Both the position numbers and the translations under genes were made by a program. Below the pieces are notes generated by a model. The model was not told where the DNA came from. It ran no database searches and saw only the letters and a program-made list of their open reading frames with translations. Positions 1-6,140 of a stretch of 6,966 nucleotides of DNA are shown here, piece by piece. The DNA is from BOG-908 sp964242035 (GTDB taxonomy: Bacteria > Pseudomonadota > Alphaproteobacteria > Acetobacterales > Acetobacteraceae), in assembly GCA_964242035.1 (NCBI GenBank), contig CAXTCL010000205.1, positions 1 to 6,966 of the forward strand, read 5' to 3'. Position 1 is the stretch's first letter. Every line of letters starts with the position of its first letter.

Positions 1-101
1 AGAACCAAAAAACTTTTGGTCCGCTGTCGCGCCGCGTGGAAGAGTCCGCGTCAGCCAGTTAAAAGTTTTTTGCTTCTTTTTTTCAAAAAAGAAGGCCTTG
101 C
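1..101. repeat. Palindromic intergenic element, copy R1 (left end cut by window)
   Basis: Right part of an inverted-repeat element found four times in this window. The visible left arm is the A-rich stretch at 1-21 and the right arm is at 61-101, with AAAAGTTTTTTGCTTC followed by a T run, TCAAAAAAGAAG and GGCCTTGC. Each arm is nearly self-complementary, and the two arms are also complementary to each other. The core between them holds a smaller hairpin, GCTGTCGCG (23-31) against CGCGTCAGC (47-55), 8 of 9 paired. The arm touches the TAA stop of the minus-strand DUF192 gene, so on the minus strand it could act as that transcript's terminator. Repeat nature is seen directly; function is inference. 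Confidence 0.85.
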
Positions 102-569
102 TTACTTGGGAAATATCACCCCGGCGACCCTGTCCCCAACAGAGATATTCAGCTTAGCCGTAAGCCCGCCCTGCAGCTCCAGCGTAGCGCGCACCGCCCC
201 TCCGGAGGGTATCTGCGCCAGGCTCTGCGGCACTGTGTTCTCCGCGATGTGCGAAATCGTCCCGTCCTGACCGATGAAGACCATGTCCTCCGGCACCGGG
301 CAATTCTTCATCCACATCGGCACGTCGCGCGGCTGGCCCCAATCGAAGAACATGCCGCTGCCGGCTGGGATGTTCGTGCGGAACATCTCGCCCACTTCCT
401 GTTCCTCGGCGGTGGTGGCGACTTCCACGTCGAAATCGTGCCGGGCGCCGGATTTGCCGACGATGGTCAGCTTCTGCGTCGGCAGCTTGGGCTGCGGGCC
501 GGTGGGCTCGGCCGCGGCGGCCAAGGGGCAGGCCAGCACGGCGGCGGCAAGCAGGATGCGCCGGTTCAA
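102..569 (-). CDS. Exported DUF192 family protein
   Basis: A 155-residue DUF192 protein. A signal peptide is visible (Arg3-Arg4, hydrophobic residues 5-19, AAAA before Glu21), predicting export to the periplasm. The mature part carries the family hallmarks: GMFFDW, then MWMKNCPVPEDMVFI with a following DG, and a C-terminal LELQGG...GD block. In most family members the WMKN motif is followed by Thr; here it is Cys. The biochemical role of DUF192 proteins is not established. The reading frame is open far upstream, but the start is placed at TTG 569: it overlaps the stop of the HDAC-like gene as TTGA, has GGAGG seven bases upstream, and begins exactly at the signal peptide. Cys14 (VLAC) is a poor lipobox, so a lipoprotein is less likely than signal peptidase I cleavage. 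Its stop abuts repeat R1. Confidence 0.88.
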   Translation of the reverse strand: MNRRILLAAAVLACPLAAAAEPTGPQPKLPTQKLTIVGKSGARHDFDVEVATTAEEQEVGEMFRTNIPAGSGMFFDWGQPRDVPMWMKNCPVPEDMVFIGQDGTISHIAENTVPQSLAQIPSGGAVRATLELQGGLTAKLNISVGDRVAGVIFPK

Positions 570-1669
570 GGGTCGTCCTCCAAGGCCTGGGCGGCGAGCG
601 CCCGGATTTCGGGCCGCACCATCCCTTCGCGCGGGCTGTCTTGCAAGGTGGTGAACCAGTGCTCCGGCGGGTGGCGTCCGGCGGCGCGGTTGTAGCGCAG
701 CGTGCGCAGCAGCGCCTCGGCGGCCGATGGCAGGCTTGCGGGCACCGGCAGGTCCTGCAGCACGGCCCATACGCCGGCCCAGCAGCGCGCCACAGACCAT
801 GGGTTGTAGCCGCCGCCGCCGGTCACGATCAGGCGCGGGGCCAGGTGGCGGATAGCGCGCACCACGCCCCAGTGCGCGTTGTTGGACAGGGCCAGGCGGC
901 TGAGCGGGTCTTCCTCCAGCGCGTCCGCCCCGCATTGCAGGAACAGCGCCTGCGGCCGGTGCGCGGCCAGCAGAGGCAGCGCGGCGTCTTCCAACAGCAC
1001 CCGCATCTCGGTGTCGTTTAAGCCTGCGGGGACGGGGAAATTGCGCGCGCTGCCGCCGGCGCGGTCTTGCGCGCGACCGGTGCGCGGCCAGCGGTCCTGC
1101 TCGTGGATGCTGATGGTCAGCACGCGCGGGTGGCCGGCAAAGGCGTCCTGGACGCCGTCGCCGTGATGGGCGTCTATGTCCAGGTAGGCGACGCGGGTGA
1201 GGCCCTGGTCCAGCCAGGCCAGGATGCCGAGCACGGGATCGTTCAGGTAGCAGAAGCCCGAGGCGCGGGCGGCGCGGCCGTGATGCGTGCCGCCGCCGGG
1301 GCAGTACACGGTGCCGCCTTGCGCGGTCAGGCTGGCGGCCAGGAGCACGCCGCCGGCCGAAATCATCGGGCGGCGGTAGATCTCCGGATAGACCGGATTG
1401 CCCTCGGCACCGATGCTGTAGCGCGCGCGGTCTTCGGGGGTGGCCGACTGGGTGGCCTCGGCGCGGCGCAGGGCCGCGATATAGGCGGGATCGTGGAAGC
1501 GGCAGACCTGGGCCTCGGTGGCCATCGGGGCTTCGCGGTAATCGGCGTCGTGGAGCCAGCCAAGGGCGCGGCAGAGGTCGGTGACGGTGGAGACGCGGGG
1601 CACGGCGAGCGGGTGGGTTTTGCCGTAGGTGGAATGACGGTAGATTTCGCTGCCAATGAAGACCGTCAC
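566..1669 (-). CDS. Histone deacetylase family protein (AcuC/HDLP-like Zn amidohydrolase)
   Basis: A 367-residue zinc-dependent deacetylase of the arginase/deacetylase fold, the bacterial class that includes AcuC, HDLP and acetylpolyamine amidohydrolases. The catalytic set is complete: the His pair H129-H130 in GGGTHH, DIDAHHGDG at 164-172 giving the charge-relay D164 and zinc ligands D166 and H168, the third ligand D249 in QCGADAL, and the active-site Tyr288 in GGGGYNP. The family removes acetyl or similar acyl groups from lysine or polyamine amides; the actual substrate cannot be read from sequence. Length is normal for the family. The start is GTG 1669, with a plausible AAGGTGG ten bases upstream and the conserved N-terminal HPLAVPRV retained. 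It is the first gene of a unit with the DUF192 gene (TTGA overlap). Its 5' leader runs directly out of repeat R2. Confidence 0.93.
   Translation of the reverse strand: MTVFIGSEIYRHSTYGKTHPLAVPRVSTVTDLCRALGWLHDADYREAPMATEAQVCRFHDPAYIAALRRAEATQSATPEDRARYSIGAEGNPVYPEIYRRPMISAGGVLLAASLTAQGGTVYCPGGGTHHGRAARASGFCYLNDPVLGILAWLDQGLTRVAYLDIDAHHGDGVQDAFAGHPRVLTISIHEQDRWPRTGRAQDRAGGSARNFPVPAGLNDTEMRVLLEDAALPLLAAHRPQALFLQCGADALEEDPLSRLALSNNAHWGVVRAIRHLAPRLIVTGGGGYNPWSVARCWAGVWAVLQDLPVPASLPSAAEALLRTLRYNRAAGRHPPEHWFTTLQDSPREGMVRPEIRALAAQALEDDP
577..581 (-). promoter_or_regulatory. Ribosome binding site for the DUF192 gene
   Basis: GGAGG on the minus strand, seven bases before the TTG start at 569 and inside the last codons of the HDAC-like gene. 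It decides the choice of the TTG start and, with the TTGA overlap, points to translational coupling of the two genes. Confidence 0.75.
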
Positions 1670-1690
1670 GGTTTTGGAGCCACCTTGAGC

Positions 1691-1819
1691 AAGGAAGAAA
1701 GGCCTTCTTTTTTGAAAAAAAGAAGCAAAAAACTCTTACTCTTTGTCGGCGGCGGGTTCAGCAGCCGCCGACAGGGACCAAAAGTTTTTTGGTTCTTTTT
1801 TTCAAAAAAGAACTGCTTG
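1691..1819. repeat. Palindromic intergenic element, copy R2, in the divergent gap
   Basis: Full element. Left arm 1691-1737 (AAGGAAGAAAGGCCTTC, T run, GAAAAAAAGAAGC, A run) and right arm 1778-1819, an approximate inverted copy. The 40-base core holds a perfect ten-pair hairpin, TGTCGGCGGC (1744-1753) against GCCGCCGACA (1764-1773). The right arm departs from the other copies: GGTTC replaces GCTTC, and GAACTGCTTG replaces GAAGGCCTTG. This element takes up nearly all of the 155-base gap between two divergent genes, so any promoter for either gene must lie in or beside it. I could not identify convincing -35/-10 boxes. Confidence 0.9.
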
Positions 1820-1824
1820 CCTTC

Positions 1825-2982
1825 ATGAAAGTGGCCGCCTGCCTCACCTTCGGCCGCCAGGGCAACAGCCTCGCCTGCCAGCAGGACGGCTTCGCAGCGC
1901 CGGAAGACGGGTTCACCTGGTCCACCGGTCAGGCCAGCCGGCTGCATGTCACCGCACCGGCCGGCGACGACGTGATGCTGGAACTGGCGCTCAACCCGTT
2001 CGTGGTGCCCGGCCGGCTGGAGGTGCAGCGCCTGGCCGTCGAGGTGAACGGCGCGCGCGTAGCAGACGAGCGGCTGCGCGGCGAGGGCACGGTGGCCTGG
2101 CGCATCCCGGCGCAGGTGCTGCGGCCGGACGGGCAGATGGACATCGTGCTGCGCCACGAGGAGGCGCGCTCGCCCGCAGCCCTGGGCGTGGCCGCGGGCG
2201 ACACGCGCGTGCTGGGCTTCATGCTGCGCACCCTGCGCGTGCTGGCGGTGCCGCCGGCACGCCCGGCCGACGTGACGGTGCTGCCGCCGCGCGCCTGGCC
2301 CTTGGGACGCGCGCCGATGATGCAGGCCGTGCAGGCTGCCACAGGGCTGGCGCCGGACGCGCTCGCTTTGTGCTTCGAAAGCCTGGGGCATAATTGCGAG
2401 TTCGGAATGATGCAGCGCCATGTGGGTGCCGAACCGCTGGACCTGCTGCGCTTCGCCGGGATCACGCTGGACGACCTGCTGGCCGGGCTGCGCTGCGGGT
2501 TCGAAGGCGCCGGCGAGGATGTGGTGGTGCGCACGGCGCCGGCGGCGGGCGGTGGCGCGGAATACCTGGTGCATGACGACCGCCACCGCATCGGGCTGCA
2601 CACGTTCGACCTGACGACGGACGCCTCGCCGGAGCAGGTGCGCGCCAGGCATGGCGGCCGGCTGCGCTTCCTGCACCGGCTGTTCCTGGAGCGGCTGCGC
2701 AGCGGGGAGCGTATCTACGTGTTCCAGCGGGTGGGACAGATGACGTTGTCCCAGGCGCGGCCGCTGCTGGCGCTGCTGCGCAGCTACGGGCCGAACAGCC
2801 TGCTGTATGTGGACGAGACGCCGGGGATGCCGTCGGGCGCGGTGGCGCAACTGGAGGACGGGCTGTTCTACGGCCGGCTGGACAGGTTGGCGCCGGCGGA
2901 TGCGCTGGACACGCTGGATCTGCCCGGCTGGCTGAGTTTGTGCGCCAATGCGCACCGGCTTTGGATGGCGGCGCGGCGGTGA
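1825..2982 (+). CDS. DUF1796-like (papain-fold) putative cysteine protein with N-terminal beta-rich module, paralogue 1
   Basis: A 385-residue protein. Residues 1-145 look like a beta-rich module with a TWSTG motif (31-35), an aliphatic strand pattern, NG at 75-76 and a closing RTLRVL. The C-terminal half has FESLGHNCEFGMMQR (184-198) and LDLLRFAG, then HDDRHRIGLHTFD (250-262), a Tyr-Val-Phe strand near 298-300 and YGPNSLLYVD (321-330). The SLGxNC...QR pattern with a later His resembles DUF1796-type putative papain-like cysteine peptidases; Cys191 and His259 would be the catalytic candidates. This is a recalled resemblance, not a tested match. The start at ATG 1825 is chosen because the first 35 residues then align almost without gaps with the paralogue at 3397. 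It lies five bases beyond repeat R2 and has no clear Shine-Dalgarno. An in-frame start at 1789 would translate the repeat and is rejected. No signal peptide or membrane segment is visible. The stop overlaps a GTG as GTGA. Confidence 0.8.
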   Translation: MKVAACLTFGRQGNSLACQQDGFAAPEDGFTWSTGQASRLHVTAPAGDDVMLELALNPFVVPGRLEVQRLAVEVNGARVADERLRGEGTVAWRIPAQVLRPDGQMDIVLRHEEARSPAALGVAAGDTRVLGFMLRTLRVLAVPPARPADVTVLPPRAWPLGRAPMMQAVQAATGLAPDALALCFESLGHNCEFGMMQRHVGAEPLDLLRFAGITLDDLLAGLRCGFEGAGEDVVVRTAPAAGGGAEYLVHDDRHRIGLHTFDLTTDASPEQVRARHGGRLRFLHRLFLERLRSGERIYVFQRVGQMTLSQARPLLALLRSYGPNSLLYVDETPGMPSGAVAQLEDGLFYGRLDRLAPADALDTLDLPGWLSLCANAHRLWMAARR

Positions 2983-3397
2983 GTGCGCAGGCCGACCAGC
3001 GCTGGGTGGGTGCGGCGCCGCACATGGTATTTAAGGACGCGCATCTGCGGGTGATGTTCCAGCCCGGGGGTCGGACATGTTGACGCTGACGTTCGGCGAT
3101 GCGGCCGTTCTTGCAGACGGCACCCGGTTCTTTGCCGATACGGTGGCAACCAGGTTCGGCATCAACTGCCTGGGCTTCATGGCGCGCGCGGCCAACTGGT
3201 ATCCGACCGCCAGCATGCAGGCGGCCGCGCACGCGGTGGCCTATACGCTGGCGGGAAGGTTTCATCTCCGCTCCGCCGGGTATTATGCCACGGCCGAGCG
3301 GGACGGCACGGTGTGGCGGACTGCATCGCAGCCGCGCAAATGGGAAGTGTACGAAGAAGTTTCGGCCGACAGCTTCGGCATGCGGGATTGCGGCTGA
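2979..3397 (+). pseudogene. Probable frameshifted and internally shortened alpha/beta-hydrolase-like gene
   Basis: A GTG at 2979 overlaps the upstream stop (GTGA) and opens a 34-codon ORF ending at TGA 3081-3083, just inside the 106-codon ORF that begins at 3077. Adding one G to the G5 run at 3066-3070 would join the two frames into a 139-residue protein reading continuously through FQPGGSDMLTLTFGDA, then RFFADTV, CLGFMARAANWYP. That order (short strand, TFGD, F-ADxxA, LGF, NWYP) resembles the N-terminus of a family of alpha/beta-hydrolase-like proteins as I recall them, but the GxSxG elbow expected further on is absent. From about 3250 the text switches to GRFHLRSAGYYATAERDGTV and KWEVYEEV, which looks like a fascin/beta-trefoil repeat. 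The simplest reading is a decayed gene with a one-base loss plus an internal deletion. Alternatives are a sequencing error in the G run or two genuine small genes. Confidence 0.5.
3077..3397 (+). CDS. Hypothetical 106-residue protein (3' part of the probable pseudogene)
   Basis: The intact ORF from ATG 3077 to TGA 3395-3397; the stop and the ATG of the next gene share one base (TGATG), so it sits in a coupled chain. Residues 1-60 are hydrophobic-rich (LTLTFGDA, CLGFMARAANWYP, AHAVAYTLAG); residues 62-95 (FHLRSAGYYATAERDGTV, WEVYEEV) look beta-rich and fascin-like. It lacks any catalytic motif I can recognise. The only ribosome-binding candidate is the weak GGGGG at 3066-3070, the same run where the frameshift is suspected. 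As a stand-alone gene its function is unknown; it may be only the open remainder of the longer broken gene. Confidence 0.55.
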   Translation: MLTLTFGDAAVLADGTRFFADTVATRFGINCLGFMARAANWYPTASMQAAAHAVAYTLAGRFHLRSAGYYATAERDGTVWRTASQPRKWEVYEEVSADSFGMRDCG

Positions 3398-4554
3398 TGT
3401 CCGAACTCGTGCTGGACATCGATTTCGGCGAGGACGGCAACAGCGCCGACTACGTGGGCGAAGGCTGGGGCGAGCCGGAACGCGCGCACACCTGGTCCGT
3501 GGGGCAGAGAAGCACGTTGCGCCTGCCAATCAGGAACCCCCAGGCCACGCATGTCCTCGTCATGCGCGTGCTGCCCTGGCGCCATCCGCCGGAGGTCACG
3601 CACCAGACGGTGATGCTTGGCGTGGACGACAGGCTGCTGGCAACGATGGTGATCGGCGAAGATGCCGCCCTGGCCTTTAGGCTTCCGGCGCCGGACGGCC
3701 CCGGCGGCAACAGCTACGCACTCTCGATCGGCCACCTCGACAATGTGCGCTCCGCGGTGATCGACACCTATCGGGACGGGCGCTCCATGGGCCTGATGAT
3801 GCGCACGCTGCGGGTGATCGCGCAGACGCCGCGCGCGCCATGCCGGCCCGCCTTCCTGCCGCCTCTGCCGGGCTCCCTCGAGGACGGATCGATGCTGCGC
3901 GCGGCGGAAGCGGCCACCGGATGCGACGTGCCGGCGGTCATGGGTGCTTTCGAAAGCCTGGGGCAGTGGTGCGGGCTGGCCGTGTTGCAGAAAGCCTACG
4001 GCGCGGACCATCTCGGCCTGTTGCGTTACGCGGGCCTGTTCGCGCCGGACCTGACGGAGGCCATCTTCCGGCGTTTCGAGGGCCTGGGCGATCCCGCCTA
4101 TCTCGATGCGTTCCACCCGGCCGACCCGCCGGATTCGTGGGATGTGCATGACAGCCTGCACCGCATCTGGTGGCACACGGGACGCTATAAACACGAGATG
4201 CAGGCGCACGACGTCATCGCCTTCGAGCAGAAGCGCCTGCCGTTCCTGGCGCGCAAGTTCGTGGAGACCACGGCGGCGGCCGACAAGATCATGGTGCTGA
4301 CTGCGGCCACCTCGGAGACGGAAGTGGACGCGGTTTTCGCAAGCCTTGATCTGTGGGGGCCGAACACGCTGCTCTATGCGTGTCAGGACGGCAGTGCACC
4401 GCCTGGCTCCGTGGAACTGGTTGGCAACGGCAAGATGCGCGGGCATGTCGATGCGGGGGTTACGGGGTACCGCGGATCGGATGCTGCCTGGTTCAGCGTT
4501 CTGGTGAATGCGTTTGTGCTGGAGAGGAAAAGAAAGGAAGGCCTTCTTTTTTGA
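3397..4554 (+). CDS. DUF1796-like putative cysteine protein with N-terminal beta-rich module, paralogue 2
   Basis: A 385-residue paralogue of the protein encoded at 1825-2982, by chance exactly the same length. Shared landmarks: DFGEDGNS near the start (TFGRQGNS in paralogue 1), TWSVG (32-36), MMRTLRV (134-140), the FESLG block with Cys192, LGLLRYAG, VHDSLHRIWWHT with His260, and GPNTLLYAC (321-329). The Cys and His persist, but the surrounding Cys motif has drifted from NCEFGMMQR to WCGLAVLQK, so if paralogue 1 is an enzyme this copy may differ in activity. Start ATG 3397 overlaps the previous stop (TGATG); translation is probably coupled, as no strong Shine-Dalgarno is seen. The last residues (about KRKEGLLF) and the TGA stop are encoded by the left arm of repeat R3, so the native C-terminus has been replaced or extended. 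No signal peptide is visible. Confidence 0.78.
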   Translation: MSELVLDIDFGEDGNSADYVGEGWGEPERAHTWSVGQRSTLRLPIRNPQATHVLVMRVLPWRHPPEVTHQTVMLGVDDRLLATMVIGEDAALAFRLPAPDGPGGNSYALSIGHLDNVRSAVIDTYRDGRSMGLMMRTLRVIAQTPRAPCRPAFLPPLPGSLEDGSMLRAAEAATGCDVPAVMGAFESLGQWCGLAVLQKAYGADHLGLLRYAGLFAPDLTEAIFRRFEGLGDPAYLDAFHPADPPDSWDVHDSLHRIWWHTGRYKHEMQAHDVIAFEQKRLPFLARKFVETTAAADKIMVLTAATSETEVDAVFASLDLWGPNTLLYACQDGSAPPGSVELVGNGKMRGHVDAGVTGYRGSDAAWFSVLVNAFVLERKRKEGLLF

Positions 4555-4707
4555 AAAAAAGAAGCAAAAACTTTTGTTCCTGTCGCCTGCATCAAGGGCT
4601 GCGTTGGTTCTGCCAGTGTAGATGCCTGCAGAAGAAACGCGGCATAATGTGCAGGCGGAGGAGCAAAAGTTTTTTGCTTCTTTTTTACAAAAAAGAAGGC
4701 CTTCCTT
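4531..4707. repeat. Palindromic intergenic element, copy R3, between convergent genes
   Basis: Left arm about 4531-4576, right arm 4664-4707, inverted copies of each other and each internally palindromic (for example CTTCTTTTTT at 4543-4552 against AAAAAAGAAG at 4555-4564). The 87-base core is twice as long as in the other copies and differs in sequence, yet it again carries an outer complementary pair, CGCCTGCA (4584-4591) against TGCAGGCG (4650-4657). The left arm overlaps the end of the upstream plus-strand gene and supplies its stop codon; the right arm ends three bases before the stop of the minus-strand gene. Confidence 0.9.
4543..4707. terminator. Possible bidirectional terminator formed by R3
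   Basis: The arms can form a long stem in RNA read in either direction, and T runs occur in both arms on each strand. Its position between the 3' ends of two convergent genes is where a bidirectional terminator is expected. The stem is A/T-rich rather than GC-rich and the T runs lie inside the stem, so it is not a textbook intrinsic terminator. R4 (after pnp) and R1 (after the DUF192 gene) could serve the same role on the minus strand. Confidence 0.4.
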
Positions 4708-4710
4708 GCT

Positions 4711-6123
4711 CTACTGCCCGGAGAGTATCCGCTCCACCAGCTCGCGCACGCTAGGCACATATCCATTGGAATAGAACGGATCGCTACCGAACCGGAACGC
4801 GTTGTGCCCCGCGAACATCAAATTGTTGTCCAAGGCCACATCATTGTCGCGGTTATGCGCGATGTCCTGCAGCGTCTTCTGGATGCAGAAGCTGCGCGGG
4901 TCGGCTTTCTTGCCGTTGCTGAAATCGGGTTCTTCCTGGCTCCAGTTGGAAAAGCGGCAGGTGGACAGGCAGCCCATGCAGGCCACCTGGTCGGCCACGA
5001 TCTCTGCGGCGCGCTCGGGTGCGACGAAGATCAGCGTGGTGTCCGGCGTGCGCAGGGCCTCGGTGTAGCCCTCGTATTCCCAGGCGCGTACGTGGGCGAA
5101 GTCGCCGGCGGTGAGGTAGACGGGGCGCTTGCGGGGGCCTACGCCGTAGGTCTCGACGTGTTCGCCCATCGGTTCGGTGGTGTAGGCGACCTGGCGCTCG
5201 CTGCGGCCGCGCAGTTCCTGGATGAACTCATTGTTCACCGCGCTGGAGTAGAAGCCGGTGGGGCTGAAACGGTTGAGGAACACGTCGCCCGGCTTGAGCG
5301 TCAGCAGGCGTTGCTTCCAGCCGGGGCTGATGGGCGATTCCTGGGTCAGCAGCGGGCGCGTGCCGAACTGGAAGGCGATCGGGCCCAGCTCGGGGTTGTC
5401 GATCCAGTCCTGCCACTCTTCCAGCCACCACACGCCGCCGGCCATGATGATGGGCGTCTGGTCCAGGCCGAAGGTGCGCATCAGCTTGCGCAGCGCGAGC
5501 ACGCGGGGGAACGGGTCCTCCGGCTTGTCGGGCTGCTCGCCGTTGGACAGGCCGTTATGGCCGCCGGCGAGCCAGGGGTCCTCGTAGACCACGCCGCCGA
5601 GCAGTGCGGCCGCCTTGGAATAGGCGCGTTTCCACAGCGCGTTGAAGGCGCGGGCGGAGGAGACGATCGGGTAGTAGTGCACGCCGAAGCGAGCGGCGAT
5701 GTCCGACAGGCGGTAGGGCATGCCGGCGCCGCAGGTGATGCCGTTGATCAGGCCGCGCGCGCCTTCCAGGACGCCGGTGATCACGCGCTCTGCGCCGCCC
5801 ATCTCCCACAGCAGGTTGGCGTGTATGCGGCCGCGTCCGCCGGAGATTTCGTGCGCCTGGCGCGCCTGGGTGATGCCGCCTTCTATGGCAAAGGCCACCA
5901 GCTCCTCGTGGCGGTCCCGCCGCGTCTTGCCGTGATAGACGGGAGGGATCGGGTAGCCCTCAGCGTCAAAGCTGTCCGGGTTCACCGCGCTGAACGTGCC
6001 GGCACCGCCGGCGGACGCCCAGGCGCCGCAGGTCAGGCCATTTGATACGGCAACACCCTTGCCGCCCTCGATTATCGGGAGGACGTCCGTGCCGCCCATG
6101 CGGATCGCGTTTAGCGCCTTCAT
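4711..6123 (-). CDS. Nitronate monooxygenase-type flavin oxidoreductase with C-terminal Cys cluster
   Basis: A 470-residue protein of the nitronate monooxygenase (2-nitropropane dioxygenase) TIM-barrel family, which uses FMN. Family landmarks: an N-terminal segment ending GGKGVAVSNGLT (20-31), GITCGAGMPY (138-147), LAGGHNG (195-201) of the phosphate/FMN-binding type, PIIMAGGVW (224-232) and FQFGTRPLLTQES (261-273). Typical nitronate monooxygenases have roughly 320-380 residues; this one is longer. The extra C-terminal part contains C382-x2-C385-x3-C389 and C413, an arrangement that could bind an iron-sulfur cluster. Substrate is unknown; nitronate oxidation is only the family label, and relatives include FabK-type enoyl reductases. 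ATG 6123 has GAGGG about ten bases upstream. It follows pnp on the same strand, but R4 separates them, so co-transcription is doubtful. No signal peptide or membrane segment is seen. Confidence 0.88.
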   Translation of the reverse strand: MKALNAIRMGGTDVLPIIEGGKGVAVSNGLTCGAWASAGGAGTFSAVNPDSFDAEGYPIPPVYHGKTRRDRHEELVAFAIEGGITQARQAHEISGGRGRIHANLLWEMGGAERVITGVLEGARGLINGITCGAGMPYRLSDIAARFGVHYYPIVSSARAFNALWKRAYSKAAALLGGVVYEDPWLAGGHNGLSNGEQPDKPEDPFPRVLALRKLMRTFGLDQTPIIMAGGVWWLEEWQDWIDNPELGPIAFQFGTRPLLTQESPISPGWKQRLLTLKPGDVFLNRFSPTGFYSSAVNNEFIQELRGRSERQVAYTTEPMGEHVETYGVGPRKRPVYLTAGDFAHVRAWEYEGYTEALRTPDTTLIFVAPERAAEIVADQVACMGCLSTCRFSNWSQEEPDFSNGKKADPRSFCIQKTLQDIAHNRDNDVALDNNLMFAGHNAFRFGSDPFYSNGYVPSVRELVERILSGQ

Positions 6124-6140
6124 CTTTGGTCTGCCCTCGT

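Noticed and set aside
16..270. Short ORFs whose products contain KSFLLLFFKKEGL or PSFLKKRSK, at each of the four elements
   Set aside because: These are translations of the repeat arms. The same peptide appears in unrelated frames at all four copies, with no other shared sequence, so they are spurious.
528..569. Lipoprotein signal in the DUF192 protein (VLAC)
   Set aside because: Leu at the -2 position and Pro after the Cys are unfavourable for a lipobox; the AAAA-Glu site six residues later fits ordinary signal peptidase cleavage better.
1789..1824. Upstream ATG giving paralogue 1 twelve extra residues (MVLFFKKELLAF)
   Set aside because: These residues are encoded by the repeat arm, and alignment with paralogue 2 begins at the ATG at 1825.
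1666..2955. Long minus-strand ORF antisense to paralogue 1
   Set aside because: Composition is biased to Arg, Gln and His with no domain; it runs into the R2 repeat and is the GC-rich shadow of the plus-strand gene.
3060..3083. Programmed -1 frameshift at CCCGGGGG joining the two small ORFs
   Set aside because: In the zero frame the codons are CCC GGG GGT, which do not form a canonical X XXY YYZ slippery site, and I see no obvious downstream stimulator. Mutation or sequence error is simpler, though slippage is not excluded.
3283..4446. 387-residue minus-strand ORF antisense to paralogue 2
   Set aside because: No recognisable motifs and a composition rich in Arg, His and Gln; the plus-strand frame is paralogous to 1825-2982.
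4804..6045. 413-residue plus-strand ORF antisense to the NMO-like gene
   Set aside because: Ala/Gly/Val-rich shadow; the minus-strand frame contains clear family motifs over its whole length.
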